Shown here one piece after another: positions 26,384-36,143 of a DNA stretch of 64,000 nucleotides. The stretch is taken from assembly GCA_002966495.1 (NCBI GenBank), contig CP016490.1, positions 2,480,001-2,544,000 of the forward strand. The letters are read 5' to 3'. Made by a program: the position numbers and the translations under genes. This DNA is from Halomonas sp. GFAJ-1 (GTDB lineage Bacteria > Pseudomonadota > Gammaproteobacteria > Pseudomonadales > Halomonadaceae). Under the pieces are notes generated by a model. That model was not told where the DNA came from. It searched no databases and saw only the letters and a program-made list of their open reading frames with translations. How positions within the stretch are numbered: position 1 is the first letter of the stretch; the number at the start of each line of letters is the position of its first letter.

Positions 26384-28363
26384 ATGGATTTTTTTACTGC
26401 ACAGGATCACGCTCGCCGCAAAACCGGGCACTTGGTTGTTTTACTCATACTCGCCGTGCTCGCCCTGATTATTGTCACCACGCTGGTCGTTGTCCTTACG
26501 CTGCATTTTATGGGGGGAGAGCAATCTGCTGCCCAAACAGATCTCTCGGTTGACGGGGTAATGTCCGCTTTATCCCTCGAGCTTGTGGCGGGTGTGGCAG
26601 CGGCGGTGATTGTTGTTGTGGTGTTAGGTGGGTTGTTCAAGCAGCACCAATTAAGCCGTGGTGGCCGGGCAGTGGCGGAAGCGTTAGGTGGGCGCGAGAT
26701 CAATCTAAATACTCGCGATGCTGACGAGCGCCGAATCCTCAATGTGGTAGAAGAGATGGCCATTGCCTCAGGAACGCCGGTGCCCTTGGTTTACGTGCTA
26801 GAGGAGGAGGGCATTAATGCCTTTGCGGCAGGCTATCGGCCCAGCAATGCGGTGATAGGTATTACCCGTGGGGCAATTCGCAGCTTAAACCGCGACGAAC
26901 TTCAAGGCGTGGTCGCCCATGAGTTCAGCCATATTCTGCATGGTGACATGCGGTTGAATATTCGCCTGGTGAGCATACTGCACGGCATCCTGTTAATTGG
27001 CCTGCTGGGCGGAACACTGCTGCGCAGCATGCGTTTTCGTCGAGTGGGAGGCAACAAGCGTGATAACTCGGCAATGGTGGTGCTGGCGCTTGGGGCCTCG
27101 CTAATGCTGATCGGCTACGCGGGCACCTTTTTTGGTAATTTGATCAAATCAGCGGTCAGCCGGCAGCGGGAATATTTGGCGGATGCCTCCGCCGTGCAAT
27201 TTACCCGTAATCCCAAAGGCATCGGTAACGCACTGGTGAAGATTGGTGCACATGCGCAAGGATCTAACCTGCAAGCGGCCCATACGGCAGAGTTCAGCCA
27301 TCTGCTATTCGGCCAGGGGATGCGGTCAGGGTTTACGCAAATGATGGCGACCCATCCGCCACTTAACGACCGTGTCCAGCGGGTAATGCCTGACTGGGAC
27401 GGCCGCTTCGAGGTCGAACCGCCCCCGCAACAAGCCGAAAGTGACACCTCACGCGCAGAAAGCCAAGCACGGCCGGGAGCAGGGTTTAGAGCGGGTATTC
27501 GAACAGGCATGCAAGATGCTGATATGGCCGGTGCGGGCGTCATCTCGGCTATATTAACCGGCGCTTCTGCTCAAACCGCCATTGGCGCCATGGGCAAGCC
27601 CGATCAACGCCACCTAGCGCATGCGCAGTCAGTGCTCAACGCCTTGCCAGCGCCGATAAAAGAAGCTGCCCATGAGCCTTATACCGCTCGTGCACTGATC
27701 TATGCGCTGCTGCTAAGCGATGAGCAGGCGGTGCGAGAGCATCAGCTAAAGGCGTTAGAGCAAGCGGCCCTGCCCGATGTGTACCAAGCATTACTGGCGT
27801 GTGGGCCTGAGGTCTCAAGGCTGGATGTACACATGCGGTTGCCGCTGATCGAGCTGACACTGCCCGCGTTACAGTCACTTTCCACCGAGCAGGGCCAGCA
27901 CTTTCGCCTCTGTATGGAGCGGCTGATTGATGCGGATGGCAAGGTTAGCCTGTTTGAATGGACGCTCTACCAGCTGGTGTTAAACAATTTGGGTGAGCAG
28001 CATGGCGGGCCTTCTAACCTCAAGTTAAGCGACCTTAAAGGGGAGTGCCAGCAGCTCCTCGCGGTGCTGTCTGCCGCCGGGCAGGATGACCCCACAGAGA
28101 TTAGCGCCGCACTGACAGCGGCTGGGAATGAACTGCCTTTTGACTTGGCGGAGGTAGAGGGTGCCAGCGACATGCAGGCACTAAGCCTTGCTGTTGAGCG
28201 TTTGCGGCGCCTTAAACCATTGCACAAGCCAGCGTTGCTGCAGGCTATGGCACGCTGTATTGAGCATAGCGGGCGCATTCTGCCTGCCGAGGCTGAGCTG
28301 TTCCGGGCAATGGCCGATATCCTCGACTGCCCCATGCCGCCGCTGCTTTCAGACGAGTCTTAG
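26384..28363 (+). CDS. Membrane-bound M48 family zinc metalloprotease
   Basis: 659 residues, much longer than HtpX (about 290). Two membrane segments (about 17-43 and 65-85) precede the protease domain with VVAHEFSHILHGD (zinc ligands H179 and H183, catalytic E180) and SRQREYLADASAVQF carrying the third ligand. Two more hydrophobic stretches lie between them. After the THPPLNDRVQRVMP end of the M48 domain comes an about 300-residue, mostly helical C-terminal region of unknown function. It probably degrades damaged membrane proteins together with the LemA partner. Confidence 0.88.
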   Translation: MDFFTAQDHARRKTGHLVVLLILAVLALIIVTTLVVVLTLHFMGGEQSAAQTDLSVDGVMSALSLELVAGVAAAVIVVVVLGGLFKQHQLSRGGRAVAEALGGREINLNTRDADERRILNVVEEMAIASGTPVPLVYVLEEEGINAFAAGYRPSNAVIGITRGAIRSLNRDELQGVVAHEFSHILHGDMRLNIRLVSILHGILLIGLLGGTLLRSMRFRRVGGNKRDNSAMVVLALGASLMLIGYAGTFFGNLIKSAVSRQREYLADASAVQFTRNPKGIGNALVKIGAHAQGSNLQAAHTAEFSHLLFGQGMRSGFTQMMATHPPLNDRVQRVMPDWDGRFEVEPPPQQAESDTSRAESQARPGAGFRAGIRTGMQDADMAGAGVISAILTGASAQTAIGAMGKPDQRHLAHAQSVLNALPAPIKEAAHEPYTARALIYALLLSDEQAVREHQLKALEQAALPDVYQALLACGPEVSRLDVHMRLPLIELTLPALQSLSTEQGQHFRLCMERLIDADGKVSLFEWTLYQLVLNNLGEQHGGPSNLKLSDLKGECQQLLAVLSAAGQDDPTEISAALTAAGNELPFDLAEVEGASDMQALSLAVERLRRLKPLHKPALLQAMARCIEHSGRILPAEAELFRAMADILDCPMPPLLSDES

Positions 28364-28372
28364 GCTTCCACC

Positions 28373-28390
28373 GCGTTTAAACGCTTTTTT
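28373..28390 (+). terminator. Short terminator-like palindrome after the M48 gene
   Basis: GCGTTTAAACGC followed by six T, 9 bp after the M48 stop. The usable stem is short (GCGT/ACGC with TTAA loop), so the call is weak. It abuts the end of topB on the other strand. Confidence 0.35.
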
Positions 28391-30311
28391 ACTTTCCAGC
28401 GGTGCGTTTCCGGGTCGTTGTATTTTTTTTTCTTGTATAGCTTTTCTTGGTTGCCGCCCCGCGCTTTGCGGGTGCGGCGGCCTCGCCTTGGGCCGTTTGT
28501 AGGCTTTGGCGCAGCTTGTGGGCATCGCTTTGCTGCAGCAGGGCGTGGAGGTCATCAAGCAGGGCGTGCTGAAACGCGCCGGGGTCGTCTTGTTGCTCTG
28601 AAATAGCCCGTAGGCGCTGCTCCCATAGGGCGGTGCGCTCCGGTGTGCTTACCGCGCTGGGCAGGGCGGCGATCAGCGCACAACCGAGTTTGGTGGCGCG
28701 CAGGGCTTTTTGCTTTCGCACCAAGTAGCCGCGCTGCACCAGGGTTTCGATAATGCCTGCGCGGGTAGCTTCGGTGCCTAGGCCGTCGGTGTCGCGTAGG
28801 GTGCGGCGTACGTTTGGGTTGTCCACGTAGCGGCCAATGTTCATCATTGCTTTGATTAAACTGGCATCGGTGAACGGTTCTGGTGGCCGGGTCTCTTTTT
28901 CCTCCACGCCTGCGCCAAGTGCCTGGCAGGCTTCGCCTTGGGTGAGCGGTGGCAGCGGCGGGGTATCTTCGCGGGTGGTGAATAACGGCTTCCAGCCGGG
29001 GTCGAGAATACTTTGGCCGCGAGCGCGGAAGGCTTCATCCAGCAGCGTGAACTCGGCTTTCACTTCAAAGGTGCGCAGCGGGCGGTAGAACTGCGCCATG
29101 ACGTTGCGCACGATCAGTCGAAACACGTGGCCTTCGGTGGCGGAAAGCTGGCTGAAATCGGCGGGCTTGCCGGTGGGGGCCAAGGCGTGGTGCGCGCCGA
29201 CCTGCTTATCGTTCCAGGCTTTCGAGCGCAGAGTGAAGTCGGCCCCGTTGAGCCATCCACATAGTGTGTCGTCATTCTGGCAAGCGCTGGTCAAGCTGCG
29301 CTGGGCAAGCGCTAGGTGCTCTTCGGGCAGGTAGCGGCAGTCGGAGCGGGGGTAGGTAATCAGCTTGTGCTGCTCGTAAAGCCGCTGGCAAATATCCAGC
29401 ACCATCTGGGCGGAAAGGCCGTGGCGGCGGGCGGCATCGACTTGCAGGGCAGAGAGCGCGTAGGGCAGCGGGGGCGCTTGACGTTTTTCCTGTTGGTCGA
29501 GTGTCGTCAGCGTGCCGGTTGCGCCGGGAAGCTTCGCGGCCAGCGCATCAGCAGGGGTACGTTCAATCAAGCGGCCTTGATCATCCAGCGGTTCGTGCTC
29601 TTTGGGCGCCCACCAGGCGCGCAGCTGGCCTTGAGTAACCTGTAGATCCACCCATAGAGGGTAGAACGGGTGGGGTACAAAATCGCGTATGGCGTTGTCC
29701 CGGCGAACAATCAGCCCGAGTACCGGCGTTTGAACGCGGCCCACAGAAAGTACGCCGTCGTGCCCCGCTTGTCGGCCGGTTAGGGTCCAGGCGCGGGTGA
29801 GGTTAATCCCGTACAGCCAATCGGCGCGGGAGCGCGCCTGGGCAGCCTGAAATAGTGGCTGATACTCGGCATTCGGCCGCAAGCTGGCCAGCGCGCGGCT
29901 GACGGCTGGTCGGTTAAGGTCGCTAATCAAAAGCCGCTGCACCGGGCCACGGTACTTCAAGTGCTCGATCACCTCTTGTACCAGCAGCTGGCCTTCTCGG
30001 TCTGGGTCGCCTGCGTGCACGACACTGGTGGCTTGCTTAATCAGCTTGCGTATGGCTGCCAACTGGCTACGTGCCTTGGGCCGGGGTATCAGTTTCCACT
30101 GTTGGGGAACAATGGGAAGTCGATCCAGCCGCCACTGTTTATCGGCGGGGTCATACGCTTCTGGTGGCGCTTGTTCCAGTAAATGACCAAGACACCAGGT
30201 CACCGTGGTATCGCCGCACACAATTGCTCCTTCCTGGCGTTTGGCACTGCCGGGCAGCGCGTCAGCAATGGCGCGGGCAAGGCTGGGTTTTTCGGCGATA
30301 ATCAAGCGCAT
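28389..30311 (-). CDS. topB: DNA topoisomerase III
   Basis: 640 residues, type IA topoisomerase. It opens MRLIIAEKPSLARAIADALPG (TOPRIM acidic residue in the first strand). HAGDPDREGQLLVQEV is the TOPRIM DxD motif, and the active-site tyrosine lies in HKLITYPRSDCRYLPEEH. GLGTEATRAGIIETL is a conserved late motif. The C-terminus has no zinc fingers but a lysine/arginine-rich tail (from about residue 615) that may bind DNA. It cuts and passes single strands to decatenate replication intermediates. The start at 30311 is preferred over the longer frame from 30341 because the family begins at MRLIIAEKPS. Confidence 0.94.
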   Translation of the reverse strand: MRLIIAEKPSLARAIADALPGSAKRQEGAIVCGDTTVTWCLGHLLEQAPPEAYDPADKQWRLDRLPIVPQQWKLIPRPKARSQLAAIRKLIKQATSVVHAGDPDREGQLLVQEVIEHLKYRGPVQRLLISDLNRPAVSRALASLRPNAEYQPLFQAAQARSRADWLYGINLTRAWTLTGRQAGHDGVLSVGRVQTPVLGLIVRRDNAIRDFVPHPFYPLWVDLQVTQGQLRAWWAPKEHEPLDDQGRLIERTPADALAAKLPGATGTLTTLDQQEKRQAPPLPYALSALQVDAARRHGLSAQMVLDICQRLYEQHKLITYPRSDCRYLPEEHLALAQRSLTSACQNDDTLCGWLNGADFTLRSKAWNDKQVGAHHALAPTGKPADFSQLSATEGHVFRLIVRNVMAQFYRPLRTFEVKAEFTLLDEAFRARGQSILDPGWKPLFTTREDTPPLPPLTQGEACQALGAGVEEKETRPPEPFTDASLIKAMMNIGRYVDNPNVRRTLRDTDGLGTEATRAGIIETLVQRGYLVRKQKALRATKLGCALIAALPSAVSTPERTALWEQRLRAISEQQDDPGAFQHALLDDLHALLQQSDAHKLRQSLQTAQGEAAAPAKRGAATKKSYTRKKNTTTRKRTAGK

Positions 30312-30538
30312 GCAGTCAAAGGCCCTAGCGAGTGGTGGCAAGTGATAAGGTGCAAACGGCCACTATAGTAGCAGAACCCGCAAGGCGGATATCGTGCGGC
30401 CTATGTTGGGGCCTGTGATTGCGGAGTAGCGCTAAGTAATTGGCTTGAAAAATAGCATTGATACTTTATTCGTATAGTTTTTGTATAAATTTTGCGAATT
30501 GAGTAAGCTGTCTGAAAGTATTCAACGAGGCGGTTTCC

Positions 30539-31786
30539 ATGCGCGAGCGCGGTAGAACACGACGTTTATTAGGGTTGGGCGCCCGCACGGGCGGGGCGCT
30601 GCTAAAAACCCGCTTAGGCGGTCAGGCTGATTGGCGGGCTCTGGGTGAAGCTCTATTTGAAGGGCTTTCTGAATTAAAAGGCCCCGCGATGAAGCTGGCG
30701 CAGATTATGTCCCAGTGGGATGACCTGCTGCCGCCTGACTTAGCCAACGAGTTGGCGCGTTTGCAGCGGCAGGCAGAACCCATGCCCTGGCCGCGTATTC
30801 GCGAAGCGCTGGTGTTGCAGTATGGCGATATTGATACTTATTTTAGCGACATCGAAGAGCGCCCCTTTGCCAGCGCGTCTATGGGGCAGGTGCACAAAGC
30901 GGTCACTCATGGCGGAGAAACCGTGGTATTGAAAGTGCAGTATCCTGGCTTGGCAGATGTGCTGGAAAGTGACTTAAAGCAGGTAAAGAGAATCATGAGC
31001 TTGGGCCGCTGGTTCAAAGTGCCCCAAGCGCGATTAGATGCGCTATTTGATGAATTGGCACAGGGCCTGCGTGAAGAGCTTGATTACCATGCAGAGGCCC
31101 AAGCGCTGGCCCGCTATCGCGAGCGCTACCAGAATAACCCGCAGTTGGTGATCCCTGAGCCACTGTTCGAGCTTTCCGGCCAGCATGTGCTGGCTATGCG
31201 CTATGTGGGCGGTACACCGCTACGCGATTTAGAGAGCGCCGACGACACTACCCGCCAAAACGTTGCGATGGCACTGGCCGACTGGATTACCGAAGAGCTA
31301 TTTACCTATCAAGAGCTTCACGCCGACCCCCATGCGGGCAACTTTGCCTGTGATGACCAGGGCCGTCTGGTTATTTACGATTTAGGGGCCGTGATCCCTG
31401 TGCCTGAAGCGCGCCTAAAAGCCATGATGCAGTTATTGGATGCCACGTTAACCAAAGACCCCATGGCAATGGACGACGCGCTAATGAAAATGGGGGGGCG
31501 CCAAGGGCAGGGTGCGCCGCTGGCGCTCTATAAGGAGTCGGCTGATTGCGTGTCACCGCTGTTCGCCCCCGGCGAGCAAGACTTTAGCGATGTACGGGTT
31601 CACCGCCGCCTGCGTGAGCTAACCCCCAAAGTGTGGGCCGCCATGGATCGCCTTCAACCCCCTGCCGATACGCTGCTGCTTTCCCGGGCGCTAAACGGTC
31701 ACTACTGGAACTTGGTGCGCCTTAAAGCGCGGCTGGATATGTATAGCCGCACCGAACCGCTGCTTGAATGGGCGCGTAAGCCCTAA
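30539..31786 (+). CDS. ABC1/AarF (UbiB-like) kinase-fold protein
   Basis: 415 residues. Features of the ABC1 atypical kinase family: the N-terminal GPAMKLAQIMSQWDDLLPPDLANELARLQ (the KxGQ-like motif, here KLAQ), RPFASASMGQVHKA replacing a P-loop, VVLKVQYPGL with the ATP-binding lysine, and HADPHAGNFACDDQGRLVIYDLGAV (HxDxHxGN catalytic and DLG metal-binding motifs). The family supports ubiquinone biosynthesis or lipid handling. This protein lacks the long C-terminal membrane anchors of E. coli UbiB, so it is a paralogue rather than UbiB itself. The neighbours give no further clue. Confidence 0.87.
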   Translation: MRERGRTRRLLGLGARTGGALLKTRLGGQADWRALGEALFEGLSELKGPAMKLAQIMSQWDDLLPPDLANELARLQRQAEPMPWPRIREALVLQYGDIDTYFSDIEERPFASASMGQVHKAVTHGGETVVLKVQYPGLADVLESDLKQVKRIMSLGRWFKVPQARLDALFDELAQGLREELDYHAEAQALARYRERYQNNPQLVIPEPLFELSGQHVLAMRYVGGTPLRDLESADDTTRQNVAMALADWITEELFTYQELHADPHAGNFACDDQGRLVIYDLGAVIPVPEARLKAMMQLLDATLTKDPMAMDDALMKMGGRQGQGAPLALYKESADCVSPLFAPGEQDFSDVRVHRRLRELTPKVWAAMDRLQPPADTLLLSRALNGHYWNLVRLKARLDMYSRTEPLLEWARKP

Positions 31787-31884
31787 GCGATTGCCGCTGC
31801 GAGAGCGCTGCCAGCCATGCTAGACTATTGCGCTTTTCAATTGGGTTATAAAGATTAATAGTCTTGAAGACAGTGGAGACGGCA

Positions 31885-33705
31885 ATGCTGGCGGTATGGG
31901 TCGATCAACTGCTGGGATTTGCCTCTGGGGCACTCTCGGCAATCAGGCAGCAGGAGCACTACCCCGATTTTATGACCTGGGTACGTGGCAAAGGCGCTGA
32001 GGCATTTAATGGTAATGTCGCCACCGCTCAGGCGTTAGCGCCCATTTTATGGTCACAAACACCGTTAGAGCGGTTGGATTTTGCCAGTGAACCCTTGGCC
32101 ACCCCTGGCCGTAACGAGCCCTGCTGGTGCGATTCCGGTCGCAAGTATAAGCAGTGCTGCTATCGCGTTGAGTTCCCAACAGATATCCCCGAACAGATGA
32201 TGTGGATGCTGTCACTTCGCGAGTGGAAAGGAGCAACGCTAAAAGCGGCGCTTGAGAGCCAGCAGGCGCCTCCCCAGGCGCTTCTAGAAGCGGGGCTCAT
32301 TGCTGCCGAGAGTGGCCAAACCGGACGTTCAATGCAGATTCTTGAGTCGCTGTTTGATGGCAGCGACTGGTCGCGGCTGCCGGAACAGGCAGAGCCTGCC
32401 TTTGAAATCCTCTTGGATATCTATCAAGAGCGGGGCTTTACCCGCAAGCGTGCCGACCTGCTTGACGAGGTAATGGAGCGCGGGCCGCTGTTTTTACGCG
32501 GCGTGGCCCTTGAACGGCTCTGCCTCATGCACTTGGACAATGACGACCTGGATAGCGCCCGTGGTGCCTTTGTGAAAGCCCAGCAGGCGCTGCCGGATTC
32601 CCCCACGCTTGCCTACATCGAAGCGATGCTGCTGCTGCATGAAGGGCACGAGAGTGAAGCCAAAGAGCGCGCTGATTTTTGGTATCGTCGTTTGGTGCGT
32701 CAGGGCGATTTGGATGAAGAACAGCTCGATTTTCTTGCCGCATTGGCTGAAAACCCTGGCGCAACGCTGGCCGACCAGCTGCTTAGCGCTGAAGAGGACA
32801 TGGCAACACCGCTGGTGTCGTTGCAGGCGCTCTTGGCCGCGCTGCCCACTGCCCCTAAGCTCTCTTTTGAACAAGATGGCGAAACCGGTAGGCTGCTCTA
32901 CACCACCACCGCACGAGAAGAGTCGCTGTTTGCCGCTTGGCACGAGCAGTTTCAGGTGTTGGTGGATGAAGATGTAGCGTTAGGGTTTCGGGACGACCCC
33001 TGGGGCAATGCCATCGAGTGGATGTCGGCGCTTTGTGCCCATCCAGAGTGGTTGGATGCCCCTCAGGTGGTGCAAGACGTAACCCTTGCGCTCACCAGTC
33101 GCTTTGGCAGCCTGCCGTGGATGGCGCCAAGCTTGCTGGCGCCGCTGGCGCTTCGCCTTTCTCGCTGGCTGGAGCAGGCACGTGCTGCGGGTGACGGTAG
33201 CTTGTGCTGGGATGATGCGGATAACGCCATGCTGCTACGAACAGGGCTGGCGCTAGTGGTGGGTATGGAGCGCGGCGCGCGCCAGCACTCCCGCGAGCTA
33301 GCCGAAGAGCTGCTCGCAATAGATCAAGAAGATAGCCTGGGCCTAAAAGAGCTGGTGCTTGACCAACTGCTGCGGGATGACCGCAACGAAGAAGCACTGG
33401 CGCTTACCGAGGAGCCCCATAAAGACGACGGCTCGCTCGTGTTAGGGTTACTGATGGGGCGTACCTTGGCACTTTACCGCCTTGAAAAACACGATGCCGC
33501 CGAAGCAGCGCTAACCGAGGTGGTTGGCCATAACCGCCACGCCCTGGAGCTGATTTGTGCCGAAAGCCCTCGGCCCTCCTTGCCTTACGCCGATGGCCAG
33601 GTTGACCCTGGCTCCCGGGCAGAAGCATGGCAATACCGCACGCTAATGCGTGACCAGTGGCGCACCACCCCAGGCGCTCTGGAGTGGCTGAATAATCACC
33701 GCTAG
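31885..33705 (+). CDS. SEC-C zinc-motif protein with tetratricopeptide-like helical repeats
   Basis: 606 residues from the ATG at 31885 (MLAVWVDQLLGFA), which has GGAGA at good spacing; a TTG at 31864 is less likely. Near residue 75 it has GRNEPCWCDSGRKYKQCC, the SEC-C motif that binds zinc through three cysteines and a C/H. The rest is rich in alpha-helical, leucine/alanine/glutamate repeats resembling TPR units (for example LAYIEAMLLLHEGHESEAKERADFW and LALYRLEKHDAAEAALTEVV). SEC-C is also found at the SecA C-terminus, where it binds SecB and ribosomes. Here no enzyme domain is seen, so the function is unknown. Confidence 0.78.
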   Translation: MLAVWVDQLLGFASGALSAIRQQEHYPDFMTWVRGKGAEAFNGNVATAQALAPILWSQTPLERLDFASEPLATPGRNEPCWCDSGRKYKQCCYRVEFPTDIPEQMMWMLSLREWKGATLKAALESQQAPPQALLEAGLIAAESGQTGRSMQILESLFDGSDWSRLPEQAEPAFEILLDIYQERGFTRKRADLLDEVMERGPLFLRGVALERLCLMHLDNDDLDSARGAFVKAQQALPDSPTLAYIEAMLLLHEGHESEAKERADFWYRRLVRQGDLDEEQLDFLAALAENPGATLADQLLSAEEDMATPLVSLQALLAALPTAPKLSFEQDGETGRLLYTTTAREESLFAAWHEQFQVLVDEDVALGFRDDPWGNAIEWMSALCAHPEWLDAPQVVQDVTLALTSRFGSLPWMAPSLLAPLALRLSRWLEQARAAGDGSLCWDDADNAMLLRTGLALVVGMERGARQHSRELAEELLAIDQEDSLGLKELVLDQLLRDDRNEEALALTEEPHKDDGSLVLGLLMGRTLALYRLEKHDAAEAALTEVVGHNRHALELICAESPRPSLPYADGQVDPGSRAEAWQYRTLMRDQWRTTPGALEWLNNHR

Positions 33706-33712
33706 CCGCCCG

Positions 33713-35080
33713 TTAGCCTGCTTTTACCAGGGGAGCGGGTACCAATTGCTTGTCTCGGCTTATCCAGATGGCTAAAGCGATCGCGGGTAGGCCGAGCAGG
33801 GTAGCCACTACAAAGAACGTGGCGTATCCCTGAGCGGTGACGACTAATCCACCAAAACCGCTGAGAAACTTGCCGGGTAGCGTCATTAGCGATGAGAACA
33901 GGGCGTACTGAGTGGCGGTATACGCGCGCGAGGTAAGGCTTGAGAGAAACGCGATAAACACCGCGCTCGCCAAGCCGTTAGCCAAGTTATCCCCGACAAT
34001 GGCCATGACCAGCATCGGCAGTTGCTGACCAGCAAGTGCTAGCGCCGCGAACAGTAGGTTTGTGAGGGTAGCGACCGCAGCGCCGAAGACCAGCAGCGGC
34101 CCAATGCCATAGCGCGCTACCAGCAGCCCGCCAAGAATACCCCCAGTGATGCTCATGGCGATGCCAAATACGTTAGTCACATTAGCGATGGTCGCCAGGG
34201 AAAAGCCTAAATCGATGTACAGCGGGTTAGCCATGGACGCCATGGCCAAATCGCTAATTCTAAACATTGCAATAAACACTAAAATGCCCAGGGCTTTTAC
34301 ACCGTAGCGCCGGAAAAAATCGGTGAACGGGCAAACAATAGCGCCGATTGCCCAGGCACCAAAGCGGCGCAGCATTTTGGGTTTGCCGCGGCTGGCACGG
34401 ATAAAGGCCCGCACTTTAGGCTCATGAATAAGTTGAATTGAGAGTGAGGCGCGCTTTGGCTCAGGGCGAATCAGCACGGTAATTACGCCAATACCCACCA
34501 GCGCCGCCATGGTGAGGTAGGCGACATTCCAGGAAACTGCTGAGGCGACGTAGAGCGCCCCGGCACCGGCCGCCAGTAGGCCCGCGCGATAACCAATAAT
34601 ATAGGTAGAGGCCATGGCGGCCTGCATATCGTCATCCGCAGACTCGATCCGGTAGGCGTCGATGGCAATATCTTGCGTTGCAGAGCCAAACGCCACCAGC
34701 AAGGCAAATGCCGCTACCCAGCCCAGGTTGCCCACGGGGCTTAAGCCCGCCAAGCCAATCAGCCCGGCGGCAATCATCCCCTGGGCCAGCAGCATCCAGC
34801 CGCGTCGTTGTCCAAAGGTCCGGGTCAGCAGTGGTAGCGCTAGGCGATCCACAATCGGTGCCCAAAAGAACTTGATGGAGTAGAGCATGCCAATCCAGGC
34901 AAAAAAGCCGATGGCGGCTACTTCGACGCCGTCGCTTCGCAGCCACGCTGAAAGGGTGGAGAAAACCAGCAGAAAAGGCAGGCCAGCAGAAAAGCCCAAA
35001 AACAGCATGGTAATGACAGGCGCACGCAAATATATAGCAAGCGCAGCAAGCCAACTGCGCTGGGGCGTGGGGGTGGGCAT
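33713..35080 (-). CDS. ampG: AmpG-type muropeptide permease (MFS)
   Basis: 455 residues, at least twelve membrane segments. The first segments (VITMLFLGFSAGLPFLLVFSTLSAWLRSDGVEVAAIGFFAW) and FGSATQDIAIDAYRIE are characteristic of AmpG. It imports N-acetylglucosaminyl-anhydromuropeptides from the periplasm for cell-wall recycling, which in many bacteria also signals beta-lactamase induction. The ATG at 35080 is chosen; an upstream frame to 35110 would add MPRFSWSLCN without a better ribosome site. It is convergent with the SEC-C gene, 7 bp apart. Confidence 0.88.
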   Translation of the reverse strand: MPTPTPQRSWLAALAIYLRAPVITMLFLGFSAGLPFLLVFSTLSAWLRSDGVEVAAIGFFAWIGMLYSIKFFWAPIVDRLALPLLTRTFGQRRGWMLLAQGMIAAGLIGLAGLSPVGNLGWVAAFALLVAFGSATQDIAIDAYRIESADDDMQAAMASTYIIGYRAGLLAAGAGALYVASAVSWNVAYLTMAALVGIGVITVLIRPEPKRASLSIQLIHEPKVRAFIRASRGKPKMLRRFGAWAIGAIVCPFTDFFRRYGVKALGILVFIAMFRISDLAMASMANPLYIDLGFSLATIANVTNVFGIAMSITGGILGGLLVARYGIGPLLVFGAAVATLTNLLFAALALAGQQLPMLVMAIVGDNLANGLASAVFIAFLSSLTSRAYTATQYALFSSLMTLPGKFLSGFGGLVVTAQGYATFFVVATLLGLPAIALAIWISRDKQLVPAPLVKAG

Positions 35081-35207
35081 GTTACATAAACTCCAAGAAA
35101 ATCGGGGCAAAGGCCTGCTGTAAAAAGGCCCGCTATAAAAACGGTCAGTGATAGACTAGGCCAAACATCCATGACAACGCCGACAGCTTACCGGAGAGGA
35201 GTTTTCC

Positions 35208-35726
35208 ATGTCGATTACGGCACATCAGGTAGTGACCTTACACTATGTACTTAGCGACGTACTTCACGATGGTAGTACCCACGTGTTGGATGACTCCCAG
35301 GCGCGCAGTCAGCCGCTGGAGTACTTGCACGGCCATAATAATATCTTACCCGGTTTAGAACGCGTGCTAGAGGGAAAAGAGGCAGGCACAGAGCTTCGCG
35401 TGACATTAGCCCCCGCTGAGGCTTACGGGCTGCGCAATGAAGATTTGGTGCAAGAGGTGAGCCGAGCGTCTTTTGGTAGCGCTGAGCTTGCGCCTGGCAG
35501 TCGCTTTCAAACCGAAGGAGAGGCAGGCCCGCAAATTGTAACTGTGCTGAGTATTGACGGTGACCGCGTCACGGTGGATACCAACCACCCCTTAGCAGGT
35601 CATACCCTTCGCTACCAAGTAACCGTGTTAGACGTAAGAGAAGCGACCCGGGCTGAACTGGCTAAAGGACATCCGCTTCCTCCCGGAACAGAGCATAGCA
35701 AGGTAGAAGATCGCAAAGTGTTGTGA
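35208..35726 (+). CDS. FKBP-type peptidyl-prolyl isomerase, SlyD-like
   Basis: 172 residues. The FKBP core is split by the insert-in-flap chaperone domain as in SlyD: VVTLHYVLSDVLHDG, PLEYLHGHNNILPGLERVLEGKEAGTEL, APAEAYGLRNEDLVQEVSRASFG, then VTVDTNHPLAGHTLRYQVTVLDVREAT. NHPLAGHTL is a conserved SlyD/FklB-type signature. The histidine-rich metal-binding tail of E. coli SlyD is missing. It acts as a cytosolic folding helper. GGAGAGGAG precedes the ATG. Confidence 0.9.
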   Translation: MSITAHQVVTLHYVLSDVLHDGSTHVLDDSQARSQPLEYLHGHNNILPGLERVLEGKEAGTELRVTLAPAEAYGLRNEDLVQEVSRASFGSAELAPGSRFQTEGEAGPQIVTVLSIDGDRVTVDTNHPLAGHTLRYQVTVLDVREATRAELAKGHPLPPGTEHSKVEDRKVL

Positions 35727-35930
35727 GTGTATGACGTTCAGTTTGCAACTTAAAAGCCCCCTCCACGAATACGACTGCCTCGATAATAAGCGATGAGCAT
35801 CCTAAAAAATGACATGTATCAAGTTCTTTACCGGCCCGGTTTTGGCTACTTGTAAAGCTTGATCTAGGTCAGTTTCCCCTAACGCTTACCCAGTATGATG
35901 AAGTCATACATCACGGCGGGAGGGGAAGCC

Positions 35931-36056
35931 ATGTACTGGGATGATACTGTTATTTTTAGCTTAGTCACTATCGCGTTAGTGATCGCTTTTATGATCGGCT
36001 GGGCAGGCTTTGTTATTCGCGATCATCTTCGTAAGGATGAGCGAAAAAAGCCTTAG
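35931..36056 (+). CDS. Small single-pass membrane protein (41 residues)
   Basis: MYWDDTVIFSLVTIALVIAF continues with MIGWAGFVIRDHLRKDERKKP. GGGAGGGG stands six to thirteen bases before the ATG, a strong ribosome site. One membrane helix (about residues 7-29) is followed by a strongly basic tail, predicting the tail in the cytoplasm. It loosely resembles the small DUF3149 proteins. A terminator follows, so it is probably its own transcription unit. Function unknown. Confidence 0.7.
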   Translation: MYWDDTVIFSLVTIALVIAFMIGWAGFVIRDHLRKDERKKP

Positions 36057-36117
36057 CGCAATCGGTTGTTACCATCGTCAGGGGAGGGGGCTTACTGTTA
36101 TCAGTAAGCTTCCTGTT

Positions 36118-36143
36118 GCCGGCCCATTTGGGTCGGCTTTTTT
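36118..36143 (+). terminator. Intrinsic terminator after the small membrane protein
   Basis: GCCGGCCC, loop ATTT, GGGTCGGC (one G-T wobble) followed by six T. Confidence 0.85.

Noticed and set aside
30444..30490. Sigma-70 promoter before the ABC1 kinase gene (TTGAAA or TTGATA with TATAAA)
   Set aside because: The best hexamer pairs are separated by 20-22 bp, outside the normal 16-18 bp, so no promoter is called.
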